From assembly GCF_030161635.1 (NCBI RefSeq), contig NZ_BSUO01000001.1, positions 1,779,199 to 1,843,198 on the forward strand: a DNA stretch of 64,000 nt, read 5' to 3'. The position numbers were made by a program, and so were the translations under genes. The DNA comes from Mobilicoccus caccae (GTDB lineage Bacteria; Actinomycetota; Actinomycetes; Actinomycetales; Dermatophilaceae). The notes under the pieces were generated by a model. The model was not told the origin of the DNA. It did no database searches and saw nothing but the letters and a program-made list of their open reading frames with translations. Positions within the stretch are counted from its first letter, which is position 1, and each line of letters starts with the position of its first letter. Of this stretch, positions 27,996-39,829 are shown in pieces.

Positions 27996-28357
27996 GACCG
28001 GTCCTTTCGTTCGGCGTGCCCGGTGAGCACGGCGTCGACGGAGGTGCTGAACTGCGTCCAGGCGACCCGGAACTCGGCCAGGGCGGCCTCGCCTGCGGGG
28101 CTGAGCCGGTAGTAGCGCCGGGCGGGGCCCGACTCGGACTCCCGCCACGTCGTCTGCACGAGGTCCTCCTTGCGCAGGCGACTCAGGAGCGGATAGACGC
28201 TCCCCTCGCTCGCCACCAGGCCGGCATCGGACAGCTCGGTGACGAGGTCGTAGCCGTACCGCTCACGGTCGGCGAGCAGCGCGAGGACGGCATGCTCGAG
28301 GACGCCGCGACGCAACTGCGTCAGCGCCCGCTCACCCCGCAGCTCCTGACCTGTCAT
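27992..28357 (-). CDS. PadR-family transcriptional regulator
   Basis: 121 residues. The winged helix is clear: LRRGVLEHAVLALLADRERYGYDLVTEL, SEGSVYPLLSRLRKEDLV, and the wing ESGPARRYYRLSPAGEAALAEF. PadR proteins repress neighbouring genes, often membrane-protein or drug-efflux operons, and release DNA on ligand binding. It is first in a two-gene operon with the HAAS protein, which it probably autoregulates. Confidence 0.92.
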   Translation of the reverse strand: MTGQELRGERALTQLRRGVLEHAVLALLADRERYGYDLVTELSDAGLVASEGSVYPLLSRLRKEDLVQTTWRESESGPARRYYRLSPAGEAALAEFRVAWTQFSTSVDAVLTGHAERKDRS

Positions 28358-28409
28358 GCGTCACAAGGTACCGCGCGACTACCGTGCACCGCAAGATACC
28401 GGATGCACA

Positions 28410-28442
28410 CCGCCCCGGGACTCACTCGGAGTCCCGGGGCGG
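28410..28442. terminator. Terminator hairpin downstream of acnA
   Basis: A perfect 14-bp stem (CCGCCCCGGGACTC / GAGTCCCGGGGCGG) with loop ACTCG, starting 22 bp after the acnA stop on the minus strand. Confidence 0.75.
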
Positions 28443-28464
28443 GCATGTCGCGTGCGGTGGGTTC

Positions 28465-31242
<2,778 letters not shown>

Positions 31243-31319
31243 CCTGTGCTCCTTCGCGTTGAGTCATCCGCGTTCGTCATCGCTGCCTCGGCGGGTGATC
31301 TGTCGCGGGCGATCAGATC

Positions 31320-31333
31320 TCTCGATATCGAGA
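31320..31333. promoter_or_regulatory. Perfect palindrome TCTCGATATCGAGA in the acnA upstream region
   Basis: A 14-bp perfect palindrome about 80 bp before the acnA start. On the minus strand it covers the place where a -10 would fall, 17 bp after a TTGAAT -35-like hexamer. Probably an operator of an aconitase regulator; I cannot name the factor. Confidence 0.55.
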
Positions 31334-31437
31334 CATCTACCCGTATTCAACCACACACGTCGATCGGCGCCCAGTACGCGCCTTCCGTCGATCCTCTCGC
31401 AGACCGGCGTGATTCGGGGAGGACTCGCGTGATCCGA

Positions 31438-32724
31438 TCACGCCGCCCGGCGCAGGACGGCGATCGCCTCGACGTGGTGGGTCATGGGGAACGCGTCGTA
31501 GCCGGTGACCTCGCCCAACTCGTACCCGTGCTCGGCCGCGATCGCCACGTCGCGTGCGAGCGCCGCCGGGTCACACGCGACGTAGGCGATCGCCCGCGGG
31601 CCCAGGGCGCAGACGTCGGTGATCACGGCGCGGCCGGCGCCGACACGCGGCGGGTCCAGCACCACGAGATCGGCCTCGTCCCCGCCTTCGACCAGGGGGA
31701 TCAGTGCGTCGGCCACCTTCCCGACGCGCACCTCGAGCTGGTCGAGATCGGTGGCGGCTGCGGCCAGCGACGCACACGCCCGGGCATCGGACTCGACCGC
31801 GAGCACCGCGCCGTCCTCACCGACCGCGTCGGCGAGGGCGCGGGCGAAGAGGCCGACCCCCGCGTAGAGGTCGAGCGCCCGCTCCCCCGGCTGCGGGTCG
31901 AGCACGGTGAGCACCCGGTCGACGAACGTGCTCGCCGCCCCCGGGTGCACCTGCCAGAACCCTCGCGCGTGCACCTCGAAGTCGCCCTGCCAGCGTTCGC
32001 CGGTCACGGCCTCCACGACGTAACGCTCCGTCTCCAGCGCGCCGGTGGTGTCGTCGGCGTCGGTGGCGTCGGCGGTGTCGGCCGTGTCGACCTCGGGGGA
32101 CGTGGGATCGGCGCCGGACTCCTCACCCTCGAGGGGGATCGGGACGACGACGGGCTCGCCGGTCGAGGGCGCGACGACGTCGACCGCGCGCATGCCGCTC
32201 CAGTCCCGCTGGAGGACGCCGGTGTCGACGACCCCGTGGGTGGCGATCGGGCAGTCCTCCAACGGGATGACGTCGTGGCTGCGCTGAGGCCGCAGGCCGG
32301 CGCGCCCCGCACCGTCCACGGCGAACTCCACGCGGGTGCGCCAGCGCAGGCCGTCCTCGTCGCCGGGAACCGGGTGGACCTGCACGTCGCGATCCACCTT
32401 GGCCAGCCGCGACAACTGGGTGCGCAGGACCGAGGCCTTGAGGTCGCGCTGGTGGGCGAGGTCGACGTGCTGGAAGTCGCAGCCGCCGCATCCCCCGGGA
32501 CCGGCCACCGGGCACCGGGATTCGACCCGGTGCGGGGAGGCCGACAGGACCTCGGTCGCGTCGGCGAAGACGAACCGGTCCCCCTCACGCCCCTTGGTCA
32601 CGGTCACCAGGACCCGTTCGCCCGGCAGCCCGTGCCGGACGAAGACGACCTGTCCCTCGACGCGGCCCACCGCATGACCACCGTGGGCGATGTCGACGAG
32701 GTCGACCTCCGAGGTCGCACCCAC
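31438..32724 (-). CDS. 23S rRNA/tRNA (uracil-5-)-methyltransferase, RumA/TrmA family
   Basis: 428 residues from GTG 32724, preceded by GGGAG. The N-terminal TRAM domain (EVDLVDIAHGGHAVGRVEGQ) binds RNA. An iron-sulfur motif CPVAGPGGCGGCDFQHV follows at about residue 70. The SAM-binding domain has ALDLYAGVGLFARAL, and the catalytic region has LDPPRVGAG and the cysteine in AYVACDPAALARD. An acidic Asp/Thr-rich insert at about 205-235 is lineage-specific. It makes 5-methyluridine in RNA. The position of the modified base cannot be told from sequence. Confidence 0.88.
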   Translation of the reverse strand: MGATSEVDLVDIAHGGHAVGRVEGQVVFVRHGLPGERVLVTVTKGREGDRFVFADATEVLSASPHRVESRCPVAGPGGCGGCDFQHVDLAHQRDLKASVLRTQLSRLAKVDRDVQVHPVPGDEDGLRWRTRVEFAVDGAGRAGLRPQRSHDVIPLEDCPIATHGVVDTGVLQRDWSGMRAVDVVAPSTGEPVVVPIPLEGEESGADPTSPEVDTADTADATDADDTTGALETERYVVEAVTGERWQGDFEVHARGFWQVHPGAASTFVDRVLTVLDPQPGERALDLYAGVGLFARALADAVGEDGAVLAVESDARACASLAAAATDLDQLEVRVGKVADALIPLVEGGDEADLVVLDPPRVGAGRAVITDVCALGPRAIAYVACDPAALARDVAIAAEHGYELGEVTGYDAFPMTHHVEAIAVLRRAA

Positions 32725-32786
32725 GAGCGACTCCCGCGGCGAGGAGTCCCGATGCTCCGGACCCCGGCCACGATCGGCCCGGCGGC

Positions 32787-34809
32787 TCACCGCGCACCCC
32801 GTCCGGGTCCACGCACCGAGGAGGGCGAGGACCGGGCGCCGGTGAACCACTCCTCGGCGCCTTCGGAGGACTGCAACTGCCAGGGAACGCTCACGACCAT
32901 CACTCCCGGAGTGAACAGCAGCGCGGCCTTCAGACGCAAAGCGCTCTGGTTGTGCAGCACGTGTTCCCACCAGTGCCCGACGACGTACTCCGGCACGTAC
33001 ACGGTCACGACGTCGCGCGGACTGTGGCTGCGGATCGACTTGACGTAGTCGACGACCGGGCGGGTGATCTCGCGGTAGGGAGAGTCGAGGATGCGCAGTT
33101 GCACCGGGATCCGGCGCCGGTCCCACTCCTGCACGAGGGCGTCGACCCGCTCGGGCTCCACGGCGACGGTCACCGCCTCCAGGACCGAGGGCCGGCAGGC
33201 ACGGGCGTAGGCCAGCGCCCGCATCGTCGGCTTGTGGATCTTGCTGACGAGCACGACGGCATGCACGTGCGAGGGCAGCGCCCGCTCCACCCCGGGTCCT
33301 CCGGGAGCGCGAGTTCGTCGGAGACGCGGCGGTAGTGCCGGTTGATCGCCAACATGATGAAGAAGAGGATCACCATGGCCACGACGGCGAATCCCGCACC
33401 GCGCATGAACTTGGTGAGCAGGACGACCACCAGCACCGTTCCCGACATCGTCGCGCCGACGATGTTGATGAGGCGCGAGCGGTACATCCGACCCCGCTCC
33501 TTGGGGTCGACCGACTCGTCCAGATGCCGGTTCCAGTGCCGCACCATGCCGATCTGGCTGACGGTGAACGAGACGAACACCCCGACGATGTACAGCTGGA
33601 TGAGCTTGGTGACCTCCGCGTCGTACACGAAGATCAACACCATCGCGGCGCCCGCGAGGATGACGATGCCGTTGCTGAACGCGAGGCGGTCGCCGCGCTG
33701 GGAGAGCTGGCGGGGCAGGAACCCGTCCTGGGCCAGCACCGAGGCGAGCACGGGAAACCCGTTGAAGGCCGTGTTCGCGGCCAGGATGAGGATGATGCCG
33801 GTGCAGATCGCGATGAAGATCACGCCGGGTGCGAAGTTGTCGAAGACCGTGTGGGCCAACTGGCCGATGATCGTCTCCTGCACGTACCCCGGTCCGACGG
33901 GCCGGCCGTCGAGGTAGAGCTGGGTGGCGGGATCCTCGGCGAACTGCACGCCGGTGGTGCGGGCCAGGCCGACGATCGACATGAGCATGACGACCGAGAT
34001 CGACCCCATGAGCAGCAGGGTCGTCGCGGCGTTGTGACTCTTGGGCTTCTGGAACGCGGGCACGCCGTTGCTGATGGCCTCCACCCCGGTCAGGCGGCGC
34101 AGCCGGAGGAGAACGCCCGCAGCAGCAGGAAGACCAGCGCGACGCCCGTGAGCATCTCGTAGCCGGGCTCGGGGTGCAGGTCCAGGTGGGCGCTGGGCGC
34201 GGGCGGCAGCGTGCCCATGAAGGAGCGGATGTTGCCCCACAACGCCATCCCGAGGATGCCGATCATGAACGCGTACGTCGGCACGGCGAACGCCTTGCCC
34301 GACTCGCGCACCCCGCGCAGGTTCATCGCGGTGAGCAGGACCACCAGCCCCAGGGCCACCCACACCTCGTGACCGCGCACGAACGGCAGCGCGGCGCCGG
34401 CATTCTGCACCCCGGAGCTGATCGAGACCGCGACGGTGAGCACGTAGTCCACGAGCAGCGCGCTCGCCACCGTCACGCCCGCCTTGGGACCGAGGTTGAC
34501 GGTGGCGACCTCGTAGTCGCCACCACCACCGGGATAGGCGTGCACGTTCTGCCGGTAAGAGGCGACGACGACGATCATGACGAACACGACCGCGAGACCG
34601 ACCTGCCAGGAGTGGAGGAAGGCGAAGGCCCCACCGGCGATCGCCAGGGTGAGGAAGATCTCGTCCGGCGCGTACGCCACCGAGGAGAGCGCGTCGCTCG
34701 CGAACACCGGGAGCGCGATGCGCTTGGGGAGCAAGGTCTCCCCCAGACGGTCGCTGCGGATCGCGCGGCCGACGACGAGGCGCTTGAGAGCGCGACTCAG
34801 ATCCGACAC
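32787..34809 (-). CDS. KimA-like potassium permease, APC superfamily (two frameshifts)
   Basis: About 674 residues after restoring bases near 34093 and 33293 (GGGG run). It starts VSDLSRALKRLVVGRAI at GTG 34809. The N-terminal blocks LLPKRIALPVFASDALSSVAY and YPGGGGDYEVATVNLG, about 12 membrane segments, and a C-terminal cytosolic domain ending in an alpha/beta region match the YdaO/KimA group, high-affinity K+ importers controlled by c-di-AMP in Bacillus. It is divergent from two TrkA-type proteins, which supports a potassium role. Annotation as a generic amino-acid permease is the alternative. Confidence 0.8.
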
Positions 34810-34816
34810 GCTGAAC

Positions 34817-34822
34817 AATGTA
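34817..34822 (-). promoter_or_regulatory. -10 element (TACATT) of the KimA-like gene, probable leaderless start
   Basis: On the minus strand TACATT ends 7 nt before GTG 34809, with no ribosome-binding site between. Confidence 0.5.
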
Positions 34823-34867
34823 GGCCCGACGCGCGGATCTGCGTACTGCGGTGAGGCACAGGCGGCG

Positions 34868-34873
34868 TAGCGT
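34868..34873 (+). promoter_or_regulatory. -10 element (TAGCGT) of the first trkA gene, probable leaderless start
   Basis: TAGCGT ends 6 nt before GTG 34880. Together with the minus-strand TACATT this gives two divergent leaderless promoters within 70 bp. Confidence 0.45.
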
Positions 34874-34879
34874 TGCCCC

Positions 34880-35545
34880 GTGCACTTCGTGATCATGGGT
34901 TGCGGACGGGTGGGGGCCGCCCTCGCATCGAGCCTCGAGCAGCGGGGACACGACGTCGTCGTGATCGACCGCGACAGCGCGGCCTTTCGTCGGCTCGGCC
35001 CCGATTTCCAGGGCAAGCGGGTCCACGGCATCGGCTTCGACCGCGACACCCTCCAGCGGGCCGGCATCGAGCGCGCGTACGCGTTCGCGGCCGTGAGCAG
35101 CGGCGACAACTCCAACATCCTGGCCACCCGTGTGGCGCGGGAGACCTACGGCGTGGAGAACGTCGTGGCGCGCATCTACGACCCCGGCCGCGCCGAGGTC
35201 TTCCAGCGGCTCGGCATCCCCACCGTCGGCACGGTGCGCTGGACCGCCGACCGCATCCTGCGCCGGCTGCTCCCCGTGGGTGCGGTGCCCGAGTTCACCG
35301 ATCCCTCGGGCGGTGTCGTCGTCGCCGAGGTGTCGACCCACCCGAAGTGGATCGGGCGTCGGCTGGCGCACATGGAAGAGATCTGCGGCGCGCGCATCGC
35401 CTACGTCACCCGCCGCGACCGGGGTCAGATCCCCGGCCCGACCGCCGTCTACCAGGAGCTCGACGTCCTCCACGTCGTCTGTGCCGCCGAGGACCTCCCG
35501 GGTATCGAGCGCATCCTGCTCGACCCGCCGCCGGCCGAGGACTGA
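34880..35545 (+). CDS. TrkA-family potassium uptake regulatory protein 1
   Basis: 221 residues from GTG. The N-terminal RCK Rossmann domain has the NAD motif MHFVIMGCGRVGAALASSL and the acidic end of beta-2 in VVVIDRD. A C-terminal RCK_C domain follows at about 140-210. These proteins bind nucleotides (NAD(H), ATP or c-di-AMP) and gate a potassium transporter from the cytoplasm. It precedes a second trkA gene by 25 bp and is divergent from the KimA-like permease. No TrkH/KtrB pore gene is seen nearby. Confidence 0.9.
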   Translation: MHFVIMGCGRVGAALASSLEQRGHDVVVIDRDSAAFRRLGPDFQGKRVHGIGFDRDTLQRAGIERAYAFAAVSSGDNSNILATRVARETYGVENVVARIYDPGRAEVFQRLGIPTVGTVRWTADRILRRLLPVGAVPEFTDPSGGVVVAEVSTHPKWIGRRLAHMEEICGARIAYVTRRDRGQIPGPTAVYQELDVLHVVCAAEDLPGIERILLDPPPAED

Positions 35546-35570
35546 GCCTCCCTTTCCGAAAGGACCACCA

Positions 35571-36281
35571 TTGCGAGTCGTCATCGCCGGAGCCGGCAGC
35601 GTCGGCCGCTCCATCGCGCGCGAACTCATCCACAGCGGTCACGAGGTCCTCCTCATCGACCAGGACGCGGACGACGTGCAGTCCTCCCGCGTGCCCGACG
35701 CCTCCTGGCTGCTGGCGGACGCGTGCGAACTCGCGGCGCTCGAGGAGGCCGGCCTCGAGAACTGCGACGTGGTCGTCGCCGCCACCGGTGACGACAAGGC
35801 CAACCTCGTCCTGTCGCTGCTGGCCAAGACGGAGTTCGGTGTGCCCCGCACCGTCGCCCGGGTGAACAACCCCAAGAACGAGTGGATGTTCGACTCCGGG
35901 TGGGGCGTGGACGTCGCGGTGTCGACCCCGCGCCTGATGACCGCCCTCATCGAGGAGGCCGTGAGCATCGGCGACCTCGTGCGCATCTTCGAGTTCCAGC
36001 AGTCGCAGGCCGTGCTTGTCGAGATGACCCTGCCCGAGGACAGCCCGTGGGCGGCCCAGCGGGTGGCCGAGGTGCCCTGGCCGGTCGACACCGTCCTCAC
36101 GTGTCTGGTGCGCCGTCAGCGGGCGATCGCGCCCAGCCCCGACGACGTCCTCGAGGCCGGTGACGAGCTCATCCTCGTCACCTCCGCCGACCGGGAACGT
36201 GAACTCGAACGTCTGCTCAACCCCGCGGCGATCGAGCACCACGAGGACGACGACGAGGACGAGAACGGCGACGACGACTGA
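35571..36281 (+). CDS. TrkA-family potassium uptake regulatory protein 2
   Basis: 236 residues from TTG 35571, chosen because GAAAGGA lies 8 nt upstream and the NAD-binding strand (MRVVIAGAGSVGRSIARELI) begins right there. It has Rossmann plus RCK_C domains like its neighbour. The tail is an unusual acidic run (HHEDDDEDENGDDD). It forms an operon with the first trkA, and the two probably form a hetero-octameric gating ring. Confidence 0.9.
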   Translation: MRVVIAGAGSVGRSIARELIHSGHEVLLIDQDADDVQSSRVPDASWLLADACELAALEEAGLENCDVVVAATGDDKANLVLSLLAKTEFGVPRTVARVNNPKNEWMFDSGWGVDVAVSTPRLMTALIEEAVSIGDLVRIFEFQQSQAVLVEMTLPEDSPWAAQRVAEVPWPVDTVLTCLVRRQRAIAPSPDDVLEAGDELILVTSADRERELERLLNPAAIEHHEDDDEDENGDDD

Positions 36282-36332
36282 CGAGGAGACCGGTGACGCG
36301 CTCGACGAGGTCGAACCGCCGGGCGGGCAGTC

Positions 36333-36700
36333 TCACAACGGCGGGACGATCTCGTAGGCCGGGTTGAACATCGTGCGCTTGGGGCCGCGCAGGCTGACCA
36401 GGCCCTCGGCGCGCAGGTGCACCCCAGGCCGGATGCCTGGCACCTCGCGACGTCCGAGCCAGACGACGTCGAGCAGGCCGCTGCCGTCGTCGAGTTCGAC
36501 GACCACCGACATCGGCCCCGAGGCTGCCGGGGGCGGGTGATGCTGCGGGCGACGCCGCAGACCTCGGCCCGCGTCCGGTCCTCGATGTCCCCGATGGGCA
36601 TGAGGCCCAGATCGGCCGATCGACGCCGCAGCTCGGCGGCCTCGTCCTGGTCGACGGACGATCCCGAGTACCGGTGCCGCAGGCGGTCCCAGAACGCCAT
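36333..36700 (-). CDS. OB-fold nucleic-acid-binding protein (frameshifted)
   Basis: About 122 residues after restoring a C near 36529-36533 (CCCCC run). It starts MAFWDRLRHRYSGSSVDQDE. The second frame gives VVVELDDGSGLLDVVWLGR followed by PGIRPGVHLRAEGLVSLRG and a conserved ending FNPAYEIVPPL. This is the OB-fold domain protein regularly found downstream of DUF3710 in actinobacteria, as here (12-bp gap). Nucleic-acid binding is inferred from the fold only. Confidence 0.8.
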
Positions 36701-36712
36701 CAGCGCCGCGTC

Positions 36713-37459
36713 TCAGCGGATCTCGGTGATCTCCGGACCACGGGTGAAGGGGTCGAGGTCGGAGGCTCGACGTCCCTCCTCCTCCGCGGAGCCGTCGGGC
36801 TGACCCGAGTCGTCGGGCAGAGTGAGGGTGAGCAGCTCGCGGGGCCCCATGGGGTCTCCCCCGCGGTCGACGACGACGTCGGCGAAGACCTGCCGCAGCC
36901 CGGCTCCGGCGTCGGGGTCGACGGCGGCGCGGCCGCTGACGACGCCCCGCAGGAACCACCGCGGCCCGTCGACGCCGAGGAAGCGCATGACTCCCCCGTT
37001 GACGTCGACGACGAGTTCGGTGCCGTGGGCGCCGGTCTCCTCGGTGGCCGTGGCGCCCTGGCCCGCGATCCCCTCGGCGATCTCGGCGCGGATCTCCTCC
37101 CACAGCCCACCCGACTTGGGGGCGGCGAAGGCCTGGAGCTGGAGCGTGGAGTCACCACGCACGACCTGGACCGCGGTCACCTGGCTCTGGCTCTGGTCCA
37201 TCTCGAACGTGAGCATCAGGCCCTCGATCGCCGGCACCCAGATCGATCCGAGCTTGAGGTACCCCTCATCGGAGGAGACGTCGGAGGCGTCGAACGGTCC
37301 GTGGTCGGAGGCGGGAGCCTGCTCGTCCGCCGCCGCGGTCGTCGCGTCCGTCGGCGTGTCGGGCGTGTCATCGACGGGGGCTGCTCCGGCGGGGGCCTTC
37401 GACGGGGTGCGATCGACCTCGTCCTCGGCGGACTTCTTGCCGCGACGGAACCAAGCCAT
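36713..37459 (-). CDS. DUF3710 family protein
   Basis: 248 residues from ATG 37459 with GAGGAG upstream. A basic start (MAWFRRGKK) leads into a Pro/Thr/Asp-rich linker to about residue 55. A conserved domain follows, containing YLKLGSIWVPAIEGL, EIRAEIAEG and PRWFLRGVVSGRA. Function is unknown; it is an actinobacterial core family found between dut and the OB-fold gene, the same order as here. Confidence 0.88.
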   Translation of the reverse strand: MAWFRRGKKSAEDEVDRTPSKAPAGAAPVDDTPDTPTDATTAAADEQAPASDHGPFDASDVSSDEGYLKLGSIWVPAIEGLMLTFEMDQSQSQVTAVQVVRGDSTLQLQAFAAPKSGGLWEEIRAEIAEGIAGQGATATEETGAHGTELVVDVNGGVMRFLGVDGPRWFLRGVVSGRAAVDPDAGAGLRQVFADVVVDRGGDPMGPRELLTLTLPDDSGQPDGSAEEEGRRASDLDPFTRGPEITEIR

Positions 37460-37532
37460 GTGTCTCTCCTCGTGTCCAGATGGTCCGGTGGTCCGGGGTG
37501 TGCCGGACCCGAACGGGCCGACGTCGTGCGAA

Positions 37533-38003
37533 TCAGCCCCCGTGAGGGCCGAATCCGCCGCTGTCACCGTGCCCAGTGTCACCCCTGGCGGTCTCCGAAA
37601 GCACATCGACCTCCACCAGGCGCGCCGTGGCCACGGGAATCAGGAGCAGTTGCGCCACGCGGTCGCCGCGCCGCACGTGGAACGGCTGGGTGGGGTCGAG
37701 GTTGACGAGGTTGACCTTGACCTCTCCCCGGTACCCCGAGTCCACGGTGCCCGGCGCGTTGAGCACCGTGACACCGTGCCGGGCGGCCAGACCCGAGCGC
37801 GGATGCACCGAGCCCACGTAGCCGGGAGGGATCTCGAAGGCCATCCCCGTGCCCACCAGAGCGCGCTGCCCCGGCTCGAGGGTGTGGTCCGCCGTGGCCC
37901 GCAGATCGAGCCCCGCGTCGCCCGGATGCGCGTACGCGGGCAGGGGCAGGCCAGGATCGAGGCGCCGCACCGCGAGGTCCACCGCGGAGGTCAGCTCCCG
38001 CAT
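37533..38003 (-). CDS. dut: dUTP diphosphatase
   Basis: 156 residues. It hydrolyses dUTP to dUMP, limiting uracil in DNA and feeding dTMP synthesis. Trimeric dUTPase motifs are visible: [11 protein letters not shown] (motif 1), [10 protein letters not shown] (2), [17 protein letters not shown] (3), [10 protein letters not shown] (4), and a glycine-rich C-terminal arm [11 protein letters not shown] (5). The start overlaps the end of the DUF4193 gene by 13 bp. Confidence 0.95.
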   Translation of the reverse strand: MRELTSAVDLAVRRLDPGLPLPAYAHPGDAGLDLRATADHTLEPGQRALVGTGMAFEIPPGYVGSVHPRSGLAARHGVTVLNAPGTVDSGYRGEVKVNLVNLDPTQPFHVRRGDRVAQLLLIPVATARLVEVDVLSETARGDTGHGDSGGFGPHGG

Positions 38004-38293
38004 TCCTTGCACACGGGAAGGCCGTCGATCTCCTTGGCCAGTTGGCTGCGGTGGTGGACCAGGAAGCAGCGGGAGCACGTGAACTCGTCGGCCTGCTTGG
38101 GCACGACACGGACCGAGTACTCCTCACCGGACAGGTCGGCACCGGGCAGTTCGAAGCTCTCGGCCTGTTCGGCCTCGTCGACGTCCACGCTGGATGCCGA
38201 CTTGTCGACGCGCCTCGACTTCAACTCCTCGATGGAGTCCTCGCCGATCTCGTCTTCCTCGGTCTTGCGTGGGGCGTCGTAGTCAGTGGCCAT
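37991..38293 (-). CDS. DUF4193 family zinc-ribbon protein
   Basis: 100 residues. The N-terminal half is acidic ([20 protein letters not shown]). The C-terminal half carries a zinc-ribbon made of TCSRC and VCKEC about 22 residues apart. It is an actinobacterial core protein of unknown function, often next to dut. It is the first gene of a likely dut, DUF3710, OB-fold transcript. Confidence 0.9.
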   Translation of the reverse strand: MATDYDAPRKTEEDEIGEDSIEELKSRRVDKSASSVDVDEAEQAESFELPGADLSGEEYSVRVVPKQADEFTCSRCFLVHHRSQLAKEIDGLPVCKECGS

Positions 38294-38631
38294 CCGGGTC
38301 GTCTCTCCTCGTCTCGCACAACGTCACCGGCACAGTGCGGCCGGTATCGGACCAACGCGCATGGAGGCGCAAGCATTCCGACGCGGGGATTGTGCCCTAT
38401 CAGCGGCCCGCGAGCACATCGATCACGCGCAAGGATGACACAAGGCACGGGCGCCCGTAGCCGAACACGTGTCGGCCCCGACGACCTGGACGATCGACCC
38501 GAAGTCATCGTCTCGTCATCCACAGGTCACTTGCGACGGTCATGACCACACCATCGGAGCGTCTAGGCTCGGTCTGGACACAGCGACCCGCCCGTGTCCC
38601 TCCGCACGACAAGCCCCTCAGGAGGTGGGTC
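38294..38631. other. Intergenic region between divergent DUF4193 and small-protein genes
   Basis: 338 bp with no plausible gene. It must hold the promoters of both divergent genes. A -10-like TAGGCT lies about 60 bp before the small gene. No strong repeat or structured RNA was found. Confidence 0.5.
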
Positions 38632-38823
38632 TTGACCGAACTTCAGACACAGATCGTCGACCGAACAACCGAAGCGCTCACATCGTTGCGCATCGCCGAG
38701 GCGGAGGACGACGACCACCTCGTCGACGTGCGCACCGGCGAACTCGAGTCGCTGGCACGCACCGCCTGTGAGCACGGGCTCGAGATCCCCCAGCTCCGTC
38801 CGTTCGCACCGCAGGTCGCCTGA
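38632..38823 (+). CDS. Small conserved actinobacterial protein
   Basis: 63 residues from a TTG start, chosen because AGGAGG (38620-38625) lies 6 nt before it; an ATG at 38542 in the same frame would add 30 unlikely residues. Sequence: LTELQTQIVDRTTEAL, then LRIAEAEDDDHLVDVRTGEL and ARTACEHGLEIPQL. It is acidic and helical, with no known domain. It is followed by a strong terminator and converges on the inositol-phosphatase gene. Confidence 0.65.
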   Translation: MTELQTQIVDRTTEALTSLRIAEAEDDDHLVDVRTGELESLARTACEHGLEIPQLRPFAPQVA

Positions 38824-38893
38824 CCGCACCGCGTCCTCGCGCAACGCACTCCAGCAGCGCAACGAGCTTCAGCAGCACGACCGGTCCGCCGGT

Positions 38894-38933
38894 GAAGGGG
38901 CGCTCCCGCCGATCTCGGCAGGAGCGCCCCTTC
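38894..38933. terminator. Bidirectional terminator
   Basis: A stem of about 17 bp with one wobble pair (GAAGGGGCGCTCCCGCC against its complement at 38917-38933) separates two convergent genes. Confidence 0.8.
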
Positions 38934-38965
38934 GCGCGTGTCGGTGGCGCTCTCGGTCCCTGGCC

Positions 38966-39829
38966 CTATCCCTGCCGGACGATGTCGACGACCGAGTCGA
39001 CGAGCCGGCTGAACTCCTGCCGGATCCCGGGCGCGCCGGCGACGACGCAGTCGCTCGAGGGCGGCCCGCCGTCGGCACCGGAGCAGAATCCCCCGGCCTC
39101 GGTCAGCACGAGCCATCCGGCCGCCATGTCCCAGGGGTTGATCCCCATCTCGTAGTAGGCGTCGACCTGGCCGCCGGCGACCAGGCAGAGGTCCAGGGCC
39201 GCCGACCCACCCCGACGGATGTCGCGGACGTGACCGATGACACCGGTGAGTGCTCGCGCCTGCCGGACCCGTTTGGCGGTGTCGTAACCGAACCCCGTCG
39301 CCACGAGGCTGGTGGCCAGGTCACTCGCGTCGCTGACACGCAGCGGGGTGCTCGTGCCGTCGGCGCCCCGCAGGTGGGCGCCACCCCCGAGTCGTGCGTG
39401 GTACACCGATCCGCGGACCGCGTCGGCGACGGCCCCGACCAGCGGACGCCATGCCCCCGGCACGGTGGGGTCGCCCTCGACGAGTGCCACCGACACCGCG
39501 TAGAGCGGGTAGCCGTACAGGTAGTTGACCGTCCCGTCGATGGGGTCGACCACCCAGGTCAGTGCCCCTGATCCGGCCGGATTCTCGGGTGCGCCCTCCT
39601 CCTCGCCGAAGAAGGCGTCGGCAGGCCGCGCGGCCCGCAGCCGGGAGGCGATGAGTTCCTGGCTGCGGGAGTCCATCTCGGTGACGATGTCGACGTCGGA
39701 GGACTTCGTGCTCACCGCCATGTCCGTGCGGTGACGCTGCACGACGAAGTGGGCGGCCTCCGCCGCGACGTCGACGGCGAGCGCCTCGAGTTCGCGCAAC
39801 TCGTCCTGGTCGATCTCGTGCGTGGTCAT
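38966..39829 (-). CDS. Inositol monophosphatase family protein
   Basis: 287 residues from ATG 39829. Metal-binding motifs are GEEEGAPEN (region 1 glutamate), WVVDPIDGTVNYLYGYP and NPWDMAAGWLVLTEAGG. The family dephosphorylates inositol-1-phosphate and related sugar phosphates. In actinobacteria this feeds inositol into mycothiol and phosphatidylinositol; the exact substrate here is not certain. The ATG overlaps the hemH stop by one base, so the two are probably coupled. Confidence 0.9.
   Translation of the reverse strand: MTTHEIDQDELRELEALAVDVAAEAAHFVVQRHRTDMAVSTKSSDVDIVTEMDSRSQELIASRLRAARPADAFFGEEEGAPENPAGSGALTWVVDPIDGTVNYLYGYPLYAVSVALVEGDPTVPGAWRPLVGAVADAVRGSVYHARLGGGAHLRGADGTSTPLRVSDASDLATSLVATGFGYDTAKRVRQARALTGVIGHVRDIRRGGSAALDLCLVAGGQVDAYYEMGINPWDMAAGWLVLTEAGGFCSGADGGPPSSDCVVAGAPGIRQEFSRLVDSVVDIVRQG

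Noticed and set aside
33170..34090. Two or three independent small transporter genes in the KimA region
   Set aside because: The three frames join into one continuous KimA-like sequence when two single bases are restored.
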